A stretch of DNA of 5,991 nucleotides, from NCBI GenBank assembly GCA_031177445.1, contig JAPSGP010000202.1, positions 1-5,991 on the forward strand. Reading direction: 5' to 3'. This DNA comes from Acidimicrobiia bacterium (GTDB taxonomy: Bacteria; Actinomycetota; Acidimicrobiia; IMCC26256; JACDBD01). The notes beneath the pieces are model-generated. The model was not told where the DNA came from, searched no databases, and worked only from the letters and a program-made list of their open reading frames with translations. Shown in pieces: positions 1-5,990 of this stretch (positions are counted from its first letter, which is position 1; every line of letters starts with the position of its first letter). The position numbers and the translations under genes were made by a program.

Positions 1-1
1 G

Positions 2-454
2 GTCGTGCACCCGCAATCGATCGTGCACGGGATGGTCGAGTTCAGCGACGGCGCCACCATCGCCCAGCTGTCGCTGCCCGACATGCGGTTGCCGATCGGG
101 CTCGCGCTCGGGGCTCCCCAGCGGTTGGACCGCGCGTACGGCGCCATCGACTGGGCCCGGCTGGGGACGCTCGAGTTCGCACCGCCCGATCTCGACGCCT
201 TCCCGTGCCTCGGGCTCGCCTACGCCGCCGGCCGGGCCGGCGGCGGCGCCCCGGCCACGCTCAGCGCCGCCAACGAGGTCGCGGTCGAGGCCTTCCTGGG
301 GGGCCGCATCCCGTGGCTGGGAATCGCCGACGTGGTCGACGAGGTCATGCAGCAGGGGACCGGGAACGTCCGGGACGTCGACGACGTTCTAGAAGCCGAC
401 CGGTTGGCCCGCGCCCGCGCGCGGGCGGCGGTCGAGCGTCGCAGCGCTGCCTGA
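2..454 (+). CDS. dxr: 1-deoxy-D-xylulose 5-phosphate reductoisomerase, C-terminal part (5' truncated by window)
   Basis: Dxr (IspC) is the cytoplasmic NADPH-dependent enzyme that converts 1-deoxy-D-xylulose 5-phosphate to 2-C-methyl-D-erythritol 4-phosphate, the first committed step of the MEP isoprenoid pathway. The reading frame is open to the left edge, so this is the last 150 residues of a protein normally near 390-400. The fragment opens with VVHPQSIVHGMV, the conserved HPQS motif. It continues with the DG(A/S)..AQL..PDMR.PI stretch (residues 16-32) and the C-terminal helical domain with LSAANEVAVEAFL (87-99). A final DVDDVLEADRLAR helix resembles the family's usual end. The GTG at position 5 is an internal valine codon, not a start. 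The frame ends in TGA 13 bases before the site-2 protease gene, consistent with an operon; dxr-rip1-gcpE is also the mycobacterial order. Identification is by motif memory and looks secure; nothing suggests damage. Confidence 0.96.
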   Translation, partial: VVHPQSIVHGMVEFSDGATIAQLSLPDMRLPIGLALGAPQRLDRAYGAIDWARLGTLEFAPPDLDAFPCLGLAYAAGRAGGGAPATLSAANEVAVEAFLGGRIPWLGIADVVDEVMQQGTGNVRDVDDVLEADRLARARARAAVERRSAA

Positions 455-455
455 C

Positions 456-460
456 GAAGG
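456..460 (+). promoter_or_regulatory. Ribosome binding site of the site-2 protease gene
   Basis: GAAGG lies 7 bases upstream of the ATG at 468, in the short gap after the dxr stop. It supports that ATG as the true start and suggests the gene is translated from the dxr operon transcript. The motif is a partial Shine-Dalgarno match. Confidence 0.6.
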
Positions 461-467
461 TGTCCAC

Positions 468-1694
468 ATGAAAGACCCGCTGGAGGAAGCGAGCCGGGAG
501 GTCACCCGCAAGGGTGCCGGGTTCTCGCTCCTGCTCGTGGTGATCGGGCTGGTGATCCTCGGCATCGCGCGCCCGTCGACCGCCGACACGCTGCTGATCA
601 TCTTCGGGATCGTGGCGCTGATCATGCTCCACGAGGCGGGGCACTACGTCGCCGCCAAGCGTGCCGGCATGAAGGTGACGGAGTTCTTCCTCGGGTTCGG
701 CCCCCGAGTGTGGTCGTTCCGCCGGGGCGAGACCGAGTACGGGGTCAAGGCGCTCCCTGCCGGCGGGTACGTCCGCATCGTTGGCATGAGCAACCTCGAG
801 GAAGTCGATCCCGACGACGAGCCCCGCACGTACCGCCGCGGGAAGTTCGGTCGCCGCTTATGGGTCGTGCTCGCCGGCGTGACCGTGAACATCGTGCTCG
901 CGTACCTCCTCTTCTACGTCGCCATCGCCGGGCAGGGCGTCGTCGGGCCGAGCACCACGTTGCGCTCGGTCGTGAGCGGCTCGCCGGCAGCGGAGGCGGG
1001 GCTGCGACCGGGCGATCGCATCATCGCCATCGAGGGCCAGCCGATCGCGGACTGGAGCGATCTCCCGACGGCACTCGAGGACCGCGCCGGCGAGGCGACC
1101 TCGGTCGTGTACGAGCGCGACGGCGTGCAGCACGAGCGCACCATCACTCCGGTGGAGCGCAGTCGCACCGATTCCACCGGTTTCCTAGGCGTCGGTCCGC
1201 GAACCGAGTACCAGCGGTACTCACTTACTGGGGCAGTGGGCGAGTCGTTCGTCGTCATGTGGGACACAGCGAGGGGTACCGGCGAGGGTCTGGGGCGACT
1301 CTTCTCGCCCGCTGGACTAAGGGATTACAGCGAGAACTTCACCGATGCGCCGAGGGAGGGGACGCGGGAGGCAGAGGATCGTCCTGTGTCGATCATCGGC
1401 ATCGTCGACCTCGGCGGCGACCTCGTCGACGGCAACGTTTGGACGCTGCTCGCGCTGCTGGGGGCGATCAACCTCATCGTGGCGCTGTTCAACCTCATCC
1501 CGTTGCCGCCGTTCGACGGCGGTCACGCCGCCGTCGCCATCTACGAGCAGATCGCCTCAAAGGTCCAGCGGCGCGAAGTGCGGGTCGACTACGCCAAGCT
1601 GATGCCGGTGGCAGCGTTGGTGATGATCGTCTTGCTCGCGTTGGGGTTGTCGACGATGTTCCTCGACCTTCGAAGGGTGTTCGGCGGAGGTTGA
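468..1694 (+). CDS. rseP: Site-2 intramembrane zinc metalloprotease (M50 family, RseP/Rip1 type)
   Basis: This 408-residue integral membrane protease should cleave substrates, classically anti-sigma factors, within the membrane. Two hydrophobic segments (about 17-34 and 41-54) lead into the zinc motif HEAGH (55-59: H55, E56, H59). The conserved juxtamembrane block GMKVTEFFLGFGP, then RRGETEYGVKALPAGGYVRI (85-104), follows. A further membrane segment lies near 132-155. One PDZ domain (about 160-230) carries the carboxylate-loop-like SPAAEAGLRPGD. The second active-site motif NLIPLPPFDGGH (342-353) supplies D350 as likely third zinc ligand, and a last membrane helix spans about 379-397. Rip1 of M. 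tuberculosis is of similar length and sits in the same dxr-rip1-gcpE order. Compared with Rip1 as I recall it, this protein has an extra N-terminal hydrophobic segment. Codon use is less GC3-biased than its neighbours, including a TTA leucine codon at 858-860. Substrates cannot be read from the window. The start is supported by GAAGG 7 bases upstream. Confidence 0.95.
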   Translation: MKDPLEEASREVTRKGAGFSLLLVVIGLVILGIARPSTADTLLIIFGIVALIMLHEAGHYVAAKRAGMKVTEFFLGFGPRVWSFRRGETEYGVKALPAGGYVRIVGMSNLEEVDPDDEPRTYRRGKFGRRLWVVLAGVTVNIVLAYLLFYVAIAGQGVVGPSTTLRSVVSGSPAAEAGLRPGDRIIAIEGQPIADWSDLPTALEDRAGEATSVVYERDGVQHERTITPVERSRTDSTGFLGVGPRTEYQRYSLTGAVGESFVVMWDTARGTGEGLGRLFSPAGLRDYSENFTDAPREGTREAEDRPVSIIGIVDLGGDLVDGNVWTLLALLGAINLIVALFNLIPLPPFDGGHAAVAIYEQIASKVQRREVRVDYAKLMPVAALVMIVLLALGLSTMFLDLRRVFGGG

Positions 1695-1727
1695 CGGCTC
1701 GCTGAGGCAGTCCGGTCGCGCCCGCCC

Positions 1728-1733
1728 TACCCT
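1728..1733 (+). promoter_or_regulatory. Candidate -10 element for a leaderless ispG transcript
   Basis: TACCCT fits the actinobacterial TAnnnT -10 pattern. It ends 7 bases before the ispG ATG at 1741, so transcription would start at or beside the A of the start codon. The bases before this ATG (CCTGAACGCG) hold no Shine-Dalgarno sequence, as expected for a leaderless mRNA. No convincing -35 box sits at normal distance: a CTGAGG at 1702-1707 is 20 bases upstream, and TTGACG at 1691-1696 is 31 bases away, too far. This is inferred from pattern and spacing only. Confidence 0.5.
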
Positions 1734-1740
1734 GAACGCG

Positions 1741-2946
1741 ATGTTCGAGCGCCGCCGCACCCGCCAGATCTATGTCCGCGACGTGGCGGTGGGCGGCGGT
1801 GCGCCGATCTCGGTGCAGTCGATGACGACCACCAAGACCGCCGACGTCGAGGGAACACTGGCGCAGATCTACGCCCTCGCCGCCGCCGGCGCCGACATCG
1901 TCCGCTGCACCTGCAACGAGGAGGAAGCGGCCGAGGGCTTGGCGCAGATCATCCCGCGCTCGCCGGTCCCGATCGTCGCCGACATCCACTTCCAGTACCG
2001 CCTGGCGCTGGCCGCGATCGAGGCCGGCGTCGACGCCCTGCGCCTCAACCCGGGCAACATCCGCAAGCCCGACCAGATCAAGGCCGTCGCCCACGAGGCA
2101 AAGGACCGAGGGCTCCCGATCCGCATCGGCGTGAACGCCGGGAGCCTCGACCCCGACATCGCGAAGCGGCACGGCGGCGCCACCCCCGAGGCGTTGGTCG
2201 CGTCAGCGCAGCGCGAGCTCGCCTACTTCGACGAGGTCGGGTTCGAGGACGTGAAGATCTCGGTGAAGTCGTCGAACGTGCCGGTGATGATCGACGCCTA
2301 CCGGTTGTTGTCCGAGACCGTCGACTTCCCGCTCCACCTCGGCGTGACCGAGGCGGGCCCGCTTCCGAACGGTCTCATCAAGTCGACGGTCGGCATCGGC
2401 ACCCTGCTGGCCGAGGGCATCGGCGACACGATCCGGTTCTCGCTCACCGCCGATCCCGTCGAGGAGGCGCGCGCCGGCCGTCAGCTGCTCGAGACCCTCG
2501 GGCTGCGGGAGCGCAAGGGGCTCGACCTCATCGCGTGCCCGTCGTGCGGGCGGGCCGAGGTCGACGTGATCAAGGTCGCGAACGACGCCCAGGCCGCGCT
2601 CGCCGATCGCAACATCCCGCTCCAGGTGGCGGTGATGGGCTGTGTCGTCAACGGGCCGGGAGAGGCGCGTGAGGCCGACCTCGGCATCGCCGCCGGGCGA
2701 GGCAAGGGCCACCTGTTCGTGAAGGGGAAGGTGGTGCGGGTCGTGCCCGAGGCGGAGATGGTCGACGCGCTGCTGCGCGAAGCCGAGCTCATCATGGCCG
2801 AAGGCATCGAAGCCCGCCTCGCCGCCGCCGATGAAGGCGCGGAAGCCGAGGCCGAGCGCGCGCGGGACGAGCTCCTCCAGATCCAGGGCACCGACGTGAA
2901 CCATGCCTCGGAGAAGATCGAGAAGATCCGCGAGATCGCGGAGTAG
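1741..2946 (+). CDS. ispG: 4-hydroxy-3-methylbut-2-en-1-yl diphosphate synthase (4Fe-4S enzyme IspG/GcpE)
   Basis: IspG converts 2-C-methyl-D-erythritol 2,4-cyclodiphosphate to HMBPP, the penultimate MEP step, using a 4Fe-4S cluster and a flavodoxin or ferredoxin electron donor. The 401-residue protein begins with RRRTRQIYVRDVAVGG and the family block PISVQSMTTTKTADVEGT (22-39). It continues through a TIM-barrel region with RLNPGNI (101-107) and GVNAGSLD (130-137). The cluster-binding region has CPSCGR (C266, C269) and GCVVNGPGE (C301, with E308 seven residues on); the Cys3-Glu set matches the ligand spacing known for IspG. The short, single-domain bacterial form is present, without the plant-type insert. 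After about residue 355 there is a charged, probably helical tail (EAEAERARDELLQIQG...EKIEKIREIAE), slightly longer than I expect for the family. It lies 46 bases after the protease stop in the same direction. It may be read both from the dxr operon and from its own leaderless promoter. Its TAG directly abuts the convergent methyltransferase stop. Confidence 0.97.
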   Translation: MFERRRTRQIYVRDVAVGGGAPISVQSMTTTKTADVEGTLAQIYALAAAGADIVRCTCNEEEAAEGLAQIIPRSPVPIVADIHFQYRLALAAIEAGVDALRLNPGNIRKPDQIKAVAHEAKDRGLPIRIGVNAGSLDPDIAKRHGGATPEALVASAQRELAYFDEVGFEDVKISVKSSNVPVMIDAYRLLSETVDFPLHLGVTEAGPLPNGLIKSTVGIGTLLAEGIGDTIRFSLTADPVEEARAGRQLLETLGLRERKGLDLIACPSCGRAEVDVIKVANDAQAALADRNIPLQVAVMGCVVNGPGEAREADLGIAAGRGKGHLFVKGKVVRVVPEAEMVDALLREAELIMAEGIEARLAAADEGAEAEAERARDELLQIQGTDVNHASEKIEKIREIAE

Positions 2947-3693
2947 TCAGCGCCCGGCGATCACGATCCGGTAGCCGCCGTCGTACTCGTCGAGCTCGAG
3001 CAACTCGGCGTTGCGCTCGTGCCAGCCGCTGGAGTCGAGGTCCGCAGCGAGGCGCTGGATCGCGGGATCGACGATTTCGGGGCCGAGGAGCGCGAACACC
3101 GAGATCGACGCCCGCACGTCGGGATCGAGGTAGGCGTCGGGCCGGCACCAGTACGCGCAACCGAAGCCGTCGGTGCAGTCGCGCGGCACCGGGACCGGCA
3201 CGACGCGTGCGTTGGGCAGAGCGGCGACGATGCGAGCCAGCGTCGCCTTCGAGGCCTCGTACAGGGTCCACTCCGGCAGGTAGTCCCGCACGAACCAGTA
3301 TTGCGACTGCACCGCCGGGTCCCACGTCAGGACGATCTGGCGCCGCGAGACTCGCCGCAGCTCCGCCAGGCCTCGTTCGGGATCTGACCAGTGGTGCACC
3401 GAGAGCACGGCCAACGCGGCGTCGAACCATTGATTGGGCACCGGCAGCGCCTCGGCAAGTCCTCGGATCACCGGCGCCGCGTTCGGCGGTCGCTGGCGCA
3501 GCATCACCGGCGACGGCTCGAGCGCGACGACGCTGCGATCCGCGGGCTCGTACGACCCGGCACCGGCTCCGACGTTCAGAACGCTCCCCGCGTCGCCGAG
3601 CGCAGCGACGAGATGCGCCGCAACCCGGGGATCGGGCCGGCGCCGCGCGGCGTACCCCTGGCCGATCCGGTCGTAGACGGGCGGGGTCGTCAT
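2947..3693 (-). CDS. Class I SAM-dependent methyltransferase (Methyltransf_11-like), target unknown
   Basis: This predicted 248-residue cytoplasmic methyltransferase transfers a methyl group from S-adenosylmethionine to an unknown acceptor. It starts MTTPPVYDRIGQGYAARRRPDP, typical of small Methyltransf_11-type enzymes. The SAM-binding motif I is VLNVGAGAGSYEP (38-50), and the acidic post-I strand is VVALEPSP (55-62). The motif II region is FDAALAVLSVHHWSDPERGL (90-109), followed by AELRRVSRRQIVLTWDP (110-126). The C-terminal half contains PVPVPRDCTDGF (166-177), AYWCRPDAYLDP (180-191) and an ending ELDEYDGGYRIVIAGR. The ATG at 3693 is chosen over upstream in-frame starts because it overlaps the gatD stop as ATGA and is where family similarity begins; upstream residues are Arg/Ala-rich out-of-frame gatD sequence. 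There is no clear Shine-Dalgarno sequence, so translation is probably coupled to gatD. It is the last gene of the minus-strand operon. The acceptor (lipid, small molecule, cell-wall precursor) cannot be inferred from sequence. Confidence 0.9.
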   Translation of the reverse strand: MTTPPVYDRIGQGYAARRRPDPRVAAHLVAALGDAGSVLNVGAGAGSYEPADRSVVALEPSPVMLRQRPPNAAPVIRGLAEALPVPNQWFDAALAVLSVHHWSDPERGLAELRRVSRRQIVLTWDPAVQSQYWFVRDYLPEWTLYEASKATLARIVAALPNARVVPVPVPRDCTDGFGCAYWCRPDAYLDPDVRASISVFALLGPEIVDPAIQRLAADLDSSGWHERNAELLELDEYDGGYRIVIAGR

Positions 3694-4448
3694 CCCCGGG
3701 CGAGGAGGCGCTCGCGCCACCAGCGGCGCACGCCACTGGCCGTCCCGGCGTCGAGGCGCTCGCCTCGCAGCCGCTCCTCGAGCGCGGACTCGAGCGGCTC
3801 CAGCGGCCCGACGACCCACGACAGGAGCAGATCGGCGAGGGCGGGATTGCGGGGCAGGACCGGCCCGTGCATGTAGGTACCGATCAGCCGGTCGCCGACG
3901 ACGCCCTCGGTGTCGCCGCCTTCCCCGGTTCGCGCGAGCACTCGCCCGAGCGGGCGTTCGCCCGGCCCCAGCGTCGTGCGTCCCCCGTGGTTCTCGAAGC
4001 CGGTGAGCACCGGGAGCGGCGGGTCGGGCTCGACCACCAGCTCACCGATCAGCCGGTTGGGTCCGGCGCGGGTCACGGCGTCGACGAGCCCGAGCCCGTC
4101 GATCATGGTGCTGTCGGCCGCCTCGTAGCTGTGGCCGATGAGTTGGAACCCGGCGCACACTGCCAGCAGCGCCGCACCGCCGGCGCGGGCGCGGTCGATG
4201 GCGGCGCGCGAGGCGCGCATGCCTGCCGACGCCATCACCTGGGGATCGTCCTCGCCTCCGCCGAAGAGGTAGAGATCGAGCGAGTCCGGGACTGGCGCGC
4301 CGGCGTTGACCTCGACCAGCTCGGCGTCGTGTCCGCGCCAGCGAAGCCGCTGCACGAGCACGACGGCGTTGCCCCGGTCACCGTACGTGCCGAGCAGCTC
4401 GGGATACACGAGCCCGACCCGCACTGCCGAGTCACGCTTGGGTGTCAC
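3690..4448 (-). CDS. gatD: Lipid II isoglutaminyl synthase, glutamine amidotransferase subunit GatD
   Basis: GatD hydrolyses glutamine and passes ammonia to MurT, which amidates the alpha-carboxyl of D-Glu in lipid II to D-isoglutamine. The protein is 252 residues in the CobB/CobQ-like class I amidotransferase fold. After a short leader it begins VRVGLVYPELLGTYGDRGN (9-27), the GatD signature with TYGDxGN. It continues with SLDLYLFGGGEDDPQ (56-70), the nucleophile loop LLAVCAGFQLIGH with C98 (94-106), GFENHGGRT (150-158) and TYMHGP with H194. R132 lies 34 residues after C98, the spacing of the glutamine-binding Arg in S. aureus GatD. The GTG at 4448 is chosen because GGAGG lies 4 bases upstream; it overlaps murT by 17 bases. 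A GTG at 4424 would give MRVGLVYPELLG, closer to the domain edge, but has no ribosome site. CobQ/CobB cobalamin enzymes are excluded by length, the TYGDxGN motif and the murT partner. A basic C-terminal tail (about 235-252) extends past the core. Confidence 0.94.
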   Translation of the reverse strand: MTPKRDSAVRVGLVYPELLGTYGDRGNAVVLVQRLRWRGHDAELVEVNAGAPVPDSLDLYLFGGGEDDPQVMASAGMRASRAAIDRARAGGAALLAVCAGFQLIGHSYEAADSTMIDGLGLVDAVTRAGPNRLIGELVVEPDPPLPVLTGFENHGGRTTLGPGERPLGRVLARTGEGGDTEGVVGDRLIGTYMHGPVLPRNPALADLLLSWVVGPLEPLESALEERLRGERLDAGTASGVRRWWRERLLARG

Positions 4449-5664
4449 CGAACCTCCGAAAGAGCGCCGAGAACTGCGTGTAGGACGCGACGATGTGCAC
4501 CTCGTCGCCGGGAAGGTTCGACGCGGCCGCCAACGGGTCTCGTTCGACGAGGTGCTCGACCTCGGCGTAGCGCAGTCGCACCGCCACGTCGAGCGCGCGC
4601 TCACCTGCCGCCGCGACCGACGAGCCGCGCAAGAGCTCGTAGGGCACGTCCCAGAGCCACGACGGGTCCTTGCCGTCGGCCACGCGAGCGTTCACCGCGA
4701 TGACCACCGACCCGGGATGCTCGGACAGGTGGCGCAGCACCTCCGTCCAGCCGGCCGGGTTCTTGGCCAGCAAGACCCGCGCGGCACGCCCGTCGGCGAG
4801 CGGCACCGTCATGTAGCGGCCCGCGACGGTGGCGATGCTCGATGCCGCCTCGGCGGCGAGCTCGGGATCCACGCCGAAGTGCGTCGCGGCCGCGGTCACC
4901 GCGAGCGCGGCGTTGGCAAGGTTCCATCGGCCGGGGAGCCGGAGTCGCAGCGGGACCCGCCGGCCGTCGAGGACGAGCGCGTCGCCGTCGAGGCGGTTCG
5001 GCGTGGCCGGCTGGGCGAAGCCGCAGTTGGCGCAGTCGAAGCGATCAGTCGACCAGTCAAGCAGGGCCGCGCAGCTCGGACAGGTGGCGGCGTCGCTGCG
5101 CCACCCCAGCCCGAGCTCGACCCAGGTGGTCTTCGCCGGGGTCGCGGCCCACACGACGTGCGGGTCGGACGCGTTGGCGACGACGCGCAGGTCGGGGTGC
5201 GATTCGGCCACCGCCCGCCAGGCGTCGCCGACGGCGTGCACCTCGCCGTAGCGGTCGAGCTGGTCCCGGCTGAGGTTGCCGAGCACCAAGAGCTCGGCGC
5301 GCAGCGGATCGACCACGCGTGGGAGCACCCGCTCGTCGACCTCGAGTACCGCAAGTCCGGGCGTGGCGGCCCGGGCGAGGATCGGCGCGATGCCCGAGGT
5401 CAGGTTCGCACCGGTCGCGTTGGTGGCCACCGGCATGGCGGTGGTCTCGACCGCGGCGGCGAGCAGGCGCGTGGTCGTCGTCTTGCCGTTGGTTGCCGAC
5501 ACGAGCCCGACCCGCAGGCCGGTCGCGAGCTCCCCGAGGGCGTCGGGTGCGAGCGCGTTGATCACGCGTCCGCTGATGGTCGCGCCCTGACCGCGACCGG
5601 TGACCCGAGACAGCCAGCCCGCAGCTCGACCGAGGGTGACAGCGGCACGAGTCCGTGTGGTCAT
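4432..5664 (-). CDS. murT: Lipid II isoglutaminyl synthase, Mur ligase-like subunit MurT
   Basis: MurT is the ATP-dependent ligase subunit that activates D-Glu of lipid II for amidation with ammonia from GatD, on the cytoplasmic face of the membrane. The 410-residue protein has the Mur ligase P-loop SATNGKTTTTR (56-66, K61) and ATNATGANLTSG (80-91). The central-domain motif NLSRDQLDRYGEVH spans 130-143. An inserted Cys4 zinc ribbon has CPSC (195-198) and CANC (211-214), a MurT hallmark absent from MurC-F. The C-terminal domain (DUF1727) contains LLAKNPAGWTEVLRHL (298-313) and DPSWLWDVPYE (333-343). D339 in WLWD is my candidate for the Asp that completes the GatD catalytic triad in S. aureus (D349 there); the alignment is from memory. 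Length is close to actinobacterial MurT. The ATG at 5664 is chosen because it forms an ATGA overlap with the preceding stop; an in-frame GTG at 5676 is possible but has no better ribosome site. It overlaps gatD by 17 bases, so the two subunits should be co-translated. Confidence 0.95.
   Translation of the reverse strand: MTTRTRAAVTLGRAAGWLSRVTGRGQGATISGRVINALAPDALGELATGLRVGLVSATNGKTTTTRLLAAAVETTAMPVATNATGANLTSGIAPILARAATPGLAVLEVDERVLPRVVDPLRAELLVLGNLSRDQLDRYGEVHAVGDAWRAVAESHPDLRVVANASDPHVVWAATPAKTTWVELGLGWRSDAATCPSCAALLDWSTDRFDCANCGFAQPATPNRLDGDALVLDGRRVPLRLRLPGRWNLANAALAVTAAATHFGVDPELAAEAASSIATVAGRYMTVPLADGRAARVLLAKNPAGWTEVLRHLSEHPGSVVIAVNARVADGKDPSWLWDVPYELLRGSSVAAAGERALDVAVRLRYAEVEHLVERDPLAAASNLPGDEVHIVASYTQFSALFRRFGDTQA
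4453..4457 (-). promoter_or_regulatory. Ribosome binding site of gatD, inside the murT 3' end
   Basis: On the minus strand GGAGG (followed by TT) precedes the GTG at 4448 by 4 bases, inside codons of murT. The spacing is short but the match to the anti-Shine-Dalgarno sequence is strong. It decides the gatD start in favour of 4448 over the alternative GTG at 4424, which has no such motif. Confidence 0.6.
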
Positions 5665-5990
5665 GTGCGCTCGCACCAGTACGCGTCGACGCGGTAGGGC
5701 ACCGCCAGGACGTCATGGCCGCGCGTGTCGGGATGGGTCTCGACGAGCACGCGCACCTCGGTGAGGACCGCCGTCTGCTCGCGCGCCGGCAGCGCGGCGA
5801 CGTGACTCACGCCCCGGAAGCGCTCGATCACGCCGTCCGGGGTGAGCGACTGTTCGTGGTGGAACGTCGCCTCGTGCATCGACCCGAAACCGACGCGGGC
5901 ACCAAAAGCCGACTCGCGCCAGTTCTCGTGGTCACGCCACGGAGCCTCCTTCTCGACGCGGTCCATGATCGACCACACCGCGTCGACCCA
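5661..5990 (-). CDS. Probable class I SAM methyltransferase, C-terminal part (5' truncated by window)
   Basis: The frame is open to the right edge, so only the last 109 residues are visible, beginning WVDAVWSIMDRVEKEAPWRDHENW. The pattern that follows matches the C-terminal end of many class I (Methyltransf_11/25-type) SAM methyltransferases as I know them. It has F.H...LTPDGVIERFRGVSHVAALP (F39 to P63), then REQTAVLTEVRVLVETHP (65-82) and a DVLAVPYRVDAYWCERT end with the usual L/VPY.tD.Y ending. The SAM-binding Rossmann motifs would lie upstream, outside the window, so enzymatic activity cannot be judged here. GTG at 5978 is an internal Val codon. Its TGA overlaps the murT ATG (ATGA, 5664-5661), which puts it in the same operon directly upstream of murT. 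Substrate is unknown. It is not a duplicate of the downstream methyltransferase: the C-terminal sequences are clearly different. Confidence 0.72.
   Translation of the reverse strand, partial: WVDAVWSIMDRVEKEAPWRDHENWRESAFGARVGFGSMHEATFHHEQSLTPDGVIERFRGVSHVAALPAREQTAVLTEVRVLVETHPDTRGHDVLAVPYRVDAYWCERT

Noticed and set aside
412..427. A 16-base perfect palindrome (CGCCCGCGCGCGGGCG) near the dxr 3' end
   Set aside because: It encodes an Ala-Arg repeat helix in dxr, has no following T-run, and is likely a by-product of GC-rich Arg/Ala codons. A terminator here would cut the operon before rseP.
1691..1696. TTGACG as a -35 box for ispG
   Set aside because: It overlaps the rseP stop and lies 31 bases from TACCCT, far beyond the usual 16-19 base spacing.
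1495..2904. Long minus-strand frames opposite ispG (225 and 233 codons)
   Set aside because: Shadow frames rich in His, Arg, Asp and Val, opposite a fully conserved ispG; no family resemblance.
2990..2999. A 10-base palindrome TCGAGCTCGA just inside the methyltransferase 3' end, considered as a terminator for the convergent operons
   Set aside because: No loop, no T-run, and it simply encodes Glu-Leu-Leu-Glu-Leu; not a credible terminator.
3690..4448. Cobyric acid synthase/CobB assignment for the amidotransferase
   Set aside because: The protein is far too short for CobQ or CobB, lacks their N-terminal ATP-binding domain, and is paired with a clear zinc-ribbon MurT.
3207..4703. A 498-codon plus-strand open frame opposite the methyltransferase, gatD and murT
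   Set aside because: Its translation is Arg/Pro/Ala/Gly-rich with no recognisable domain and spans three genes identified on the other strand; long antisense frames are expected in high-GC DNA.
4306..5697. A 463-codon plus-strand open frame opposite murT
   Set aside because: Low-complexity Arg/Gly/Val composition with no motif; it mirrors the murT codon bias and has no independent support.
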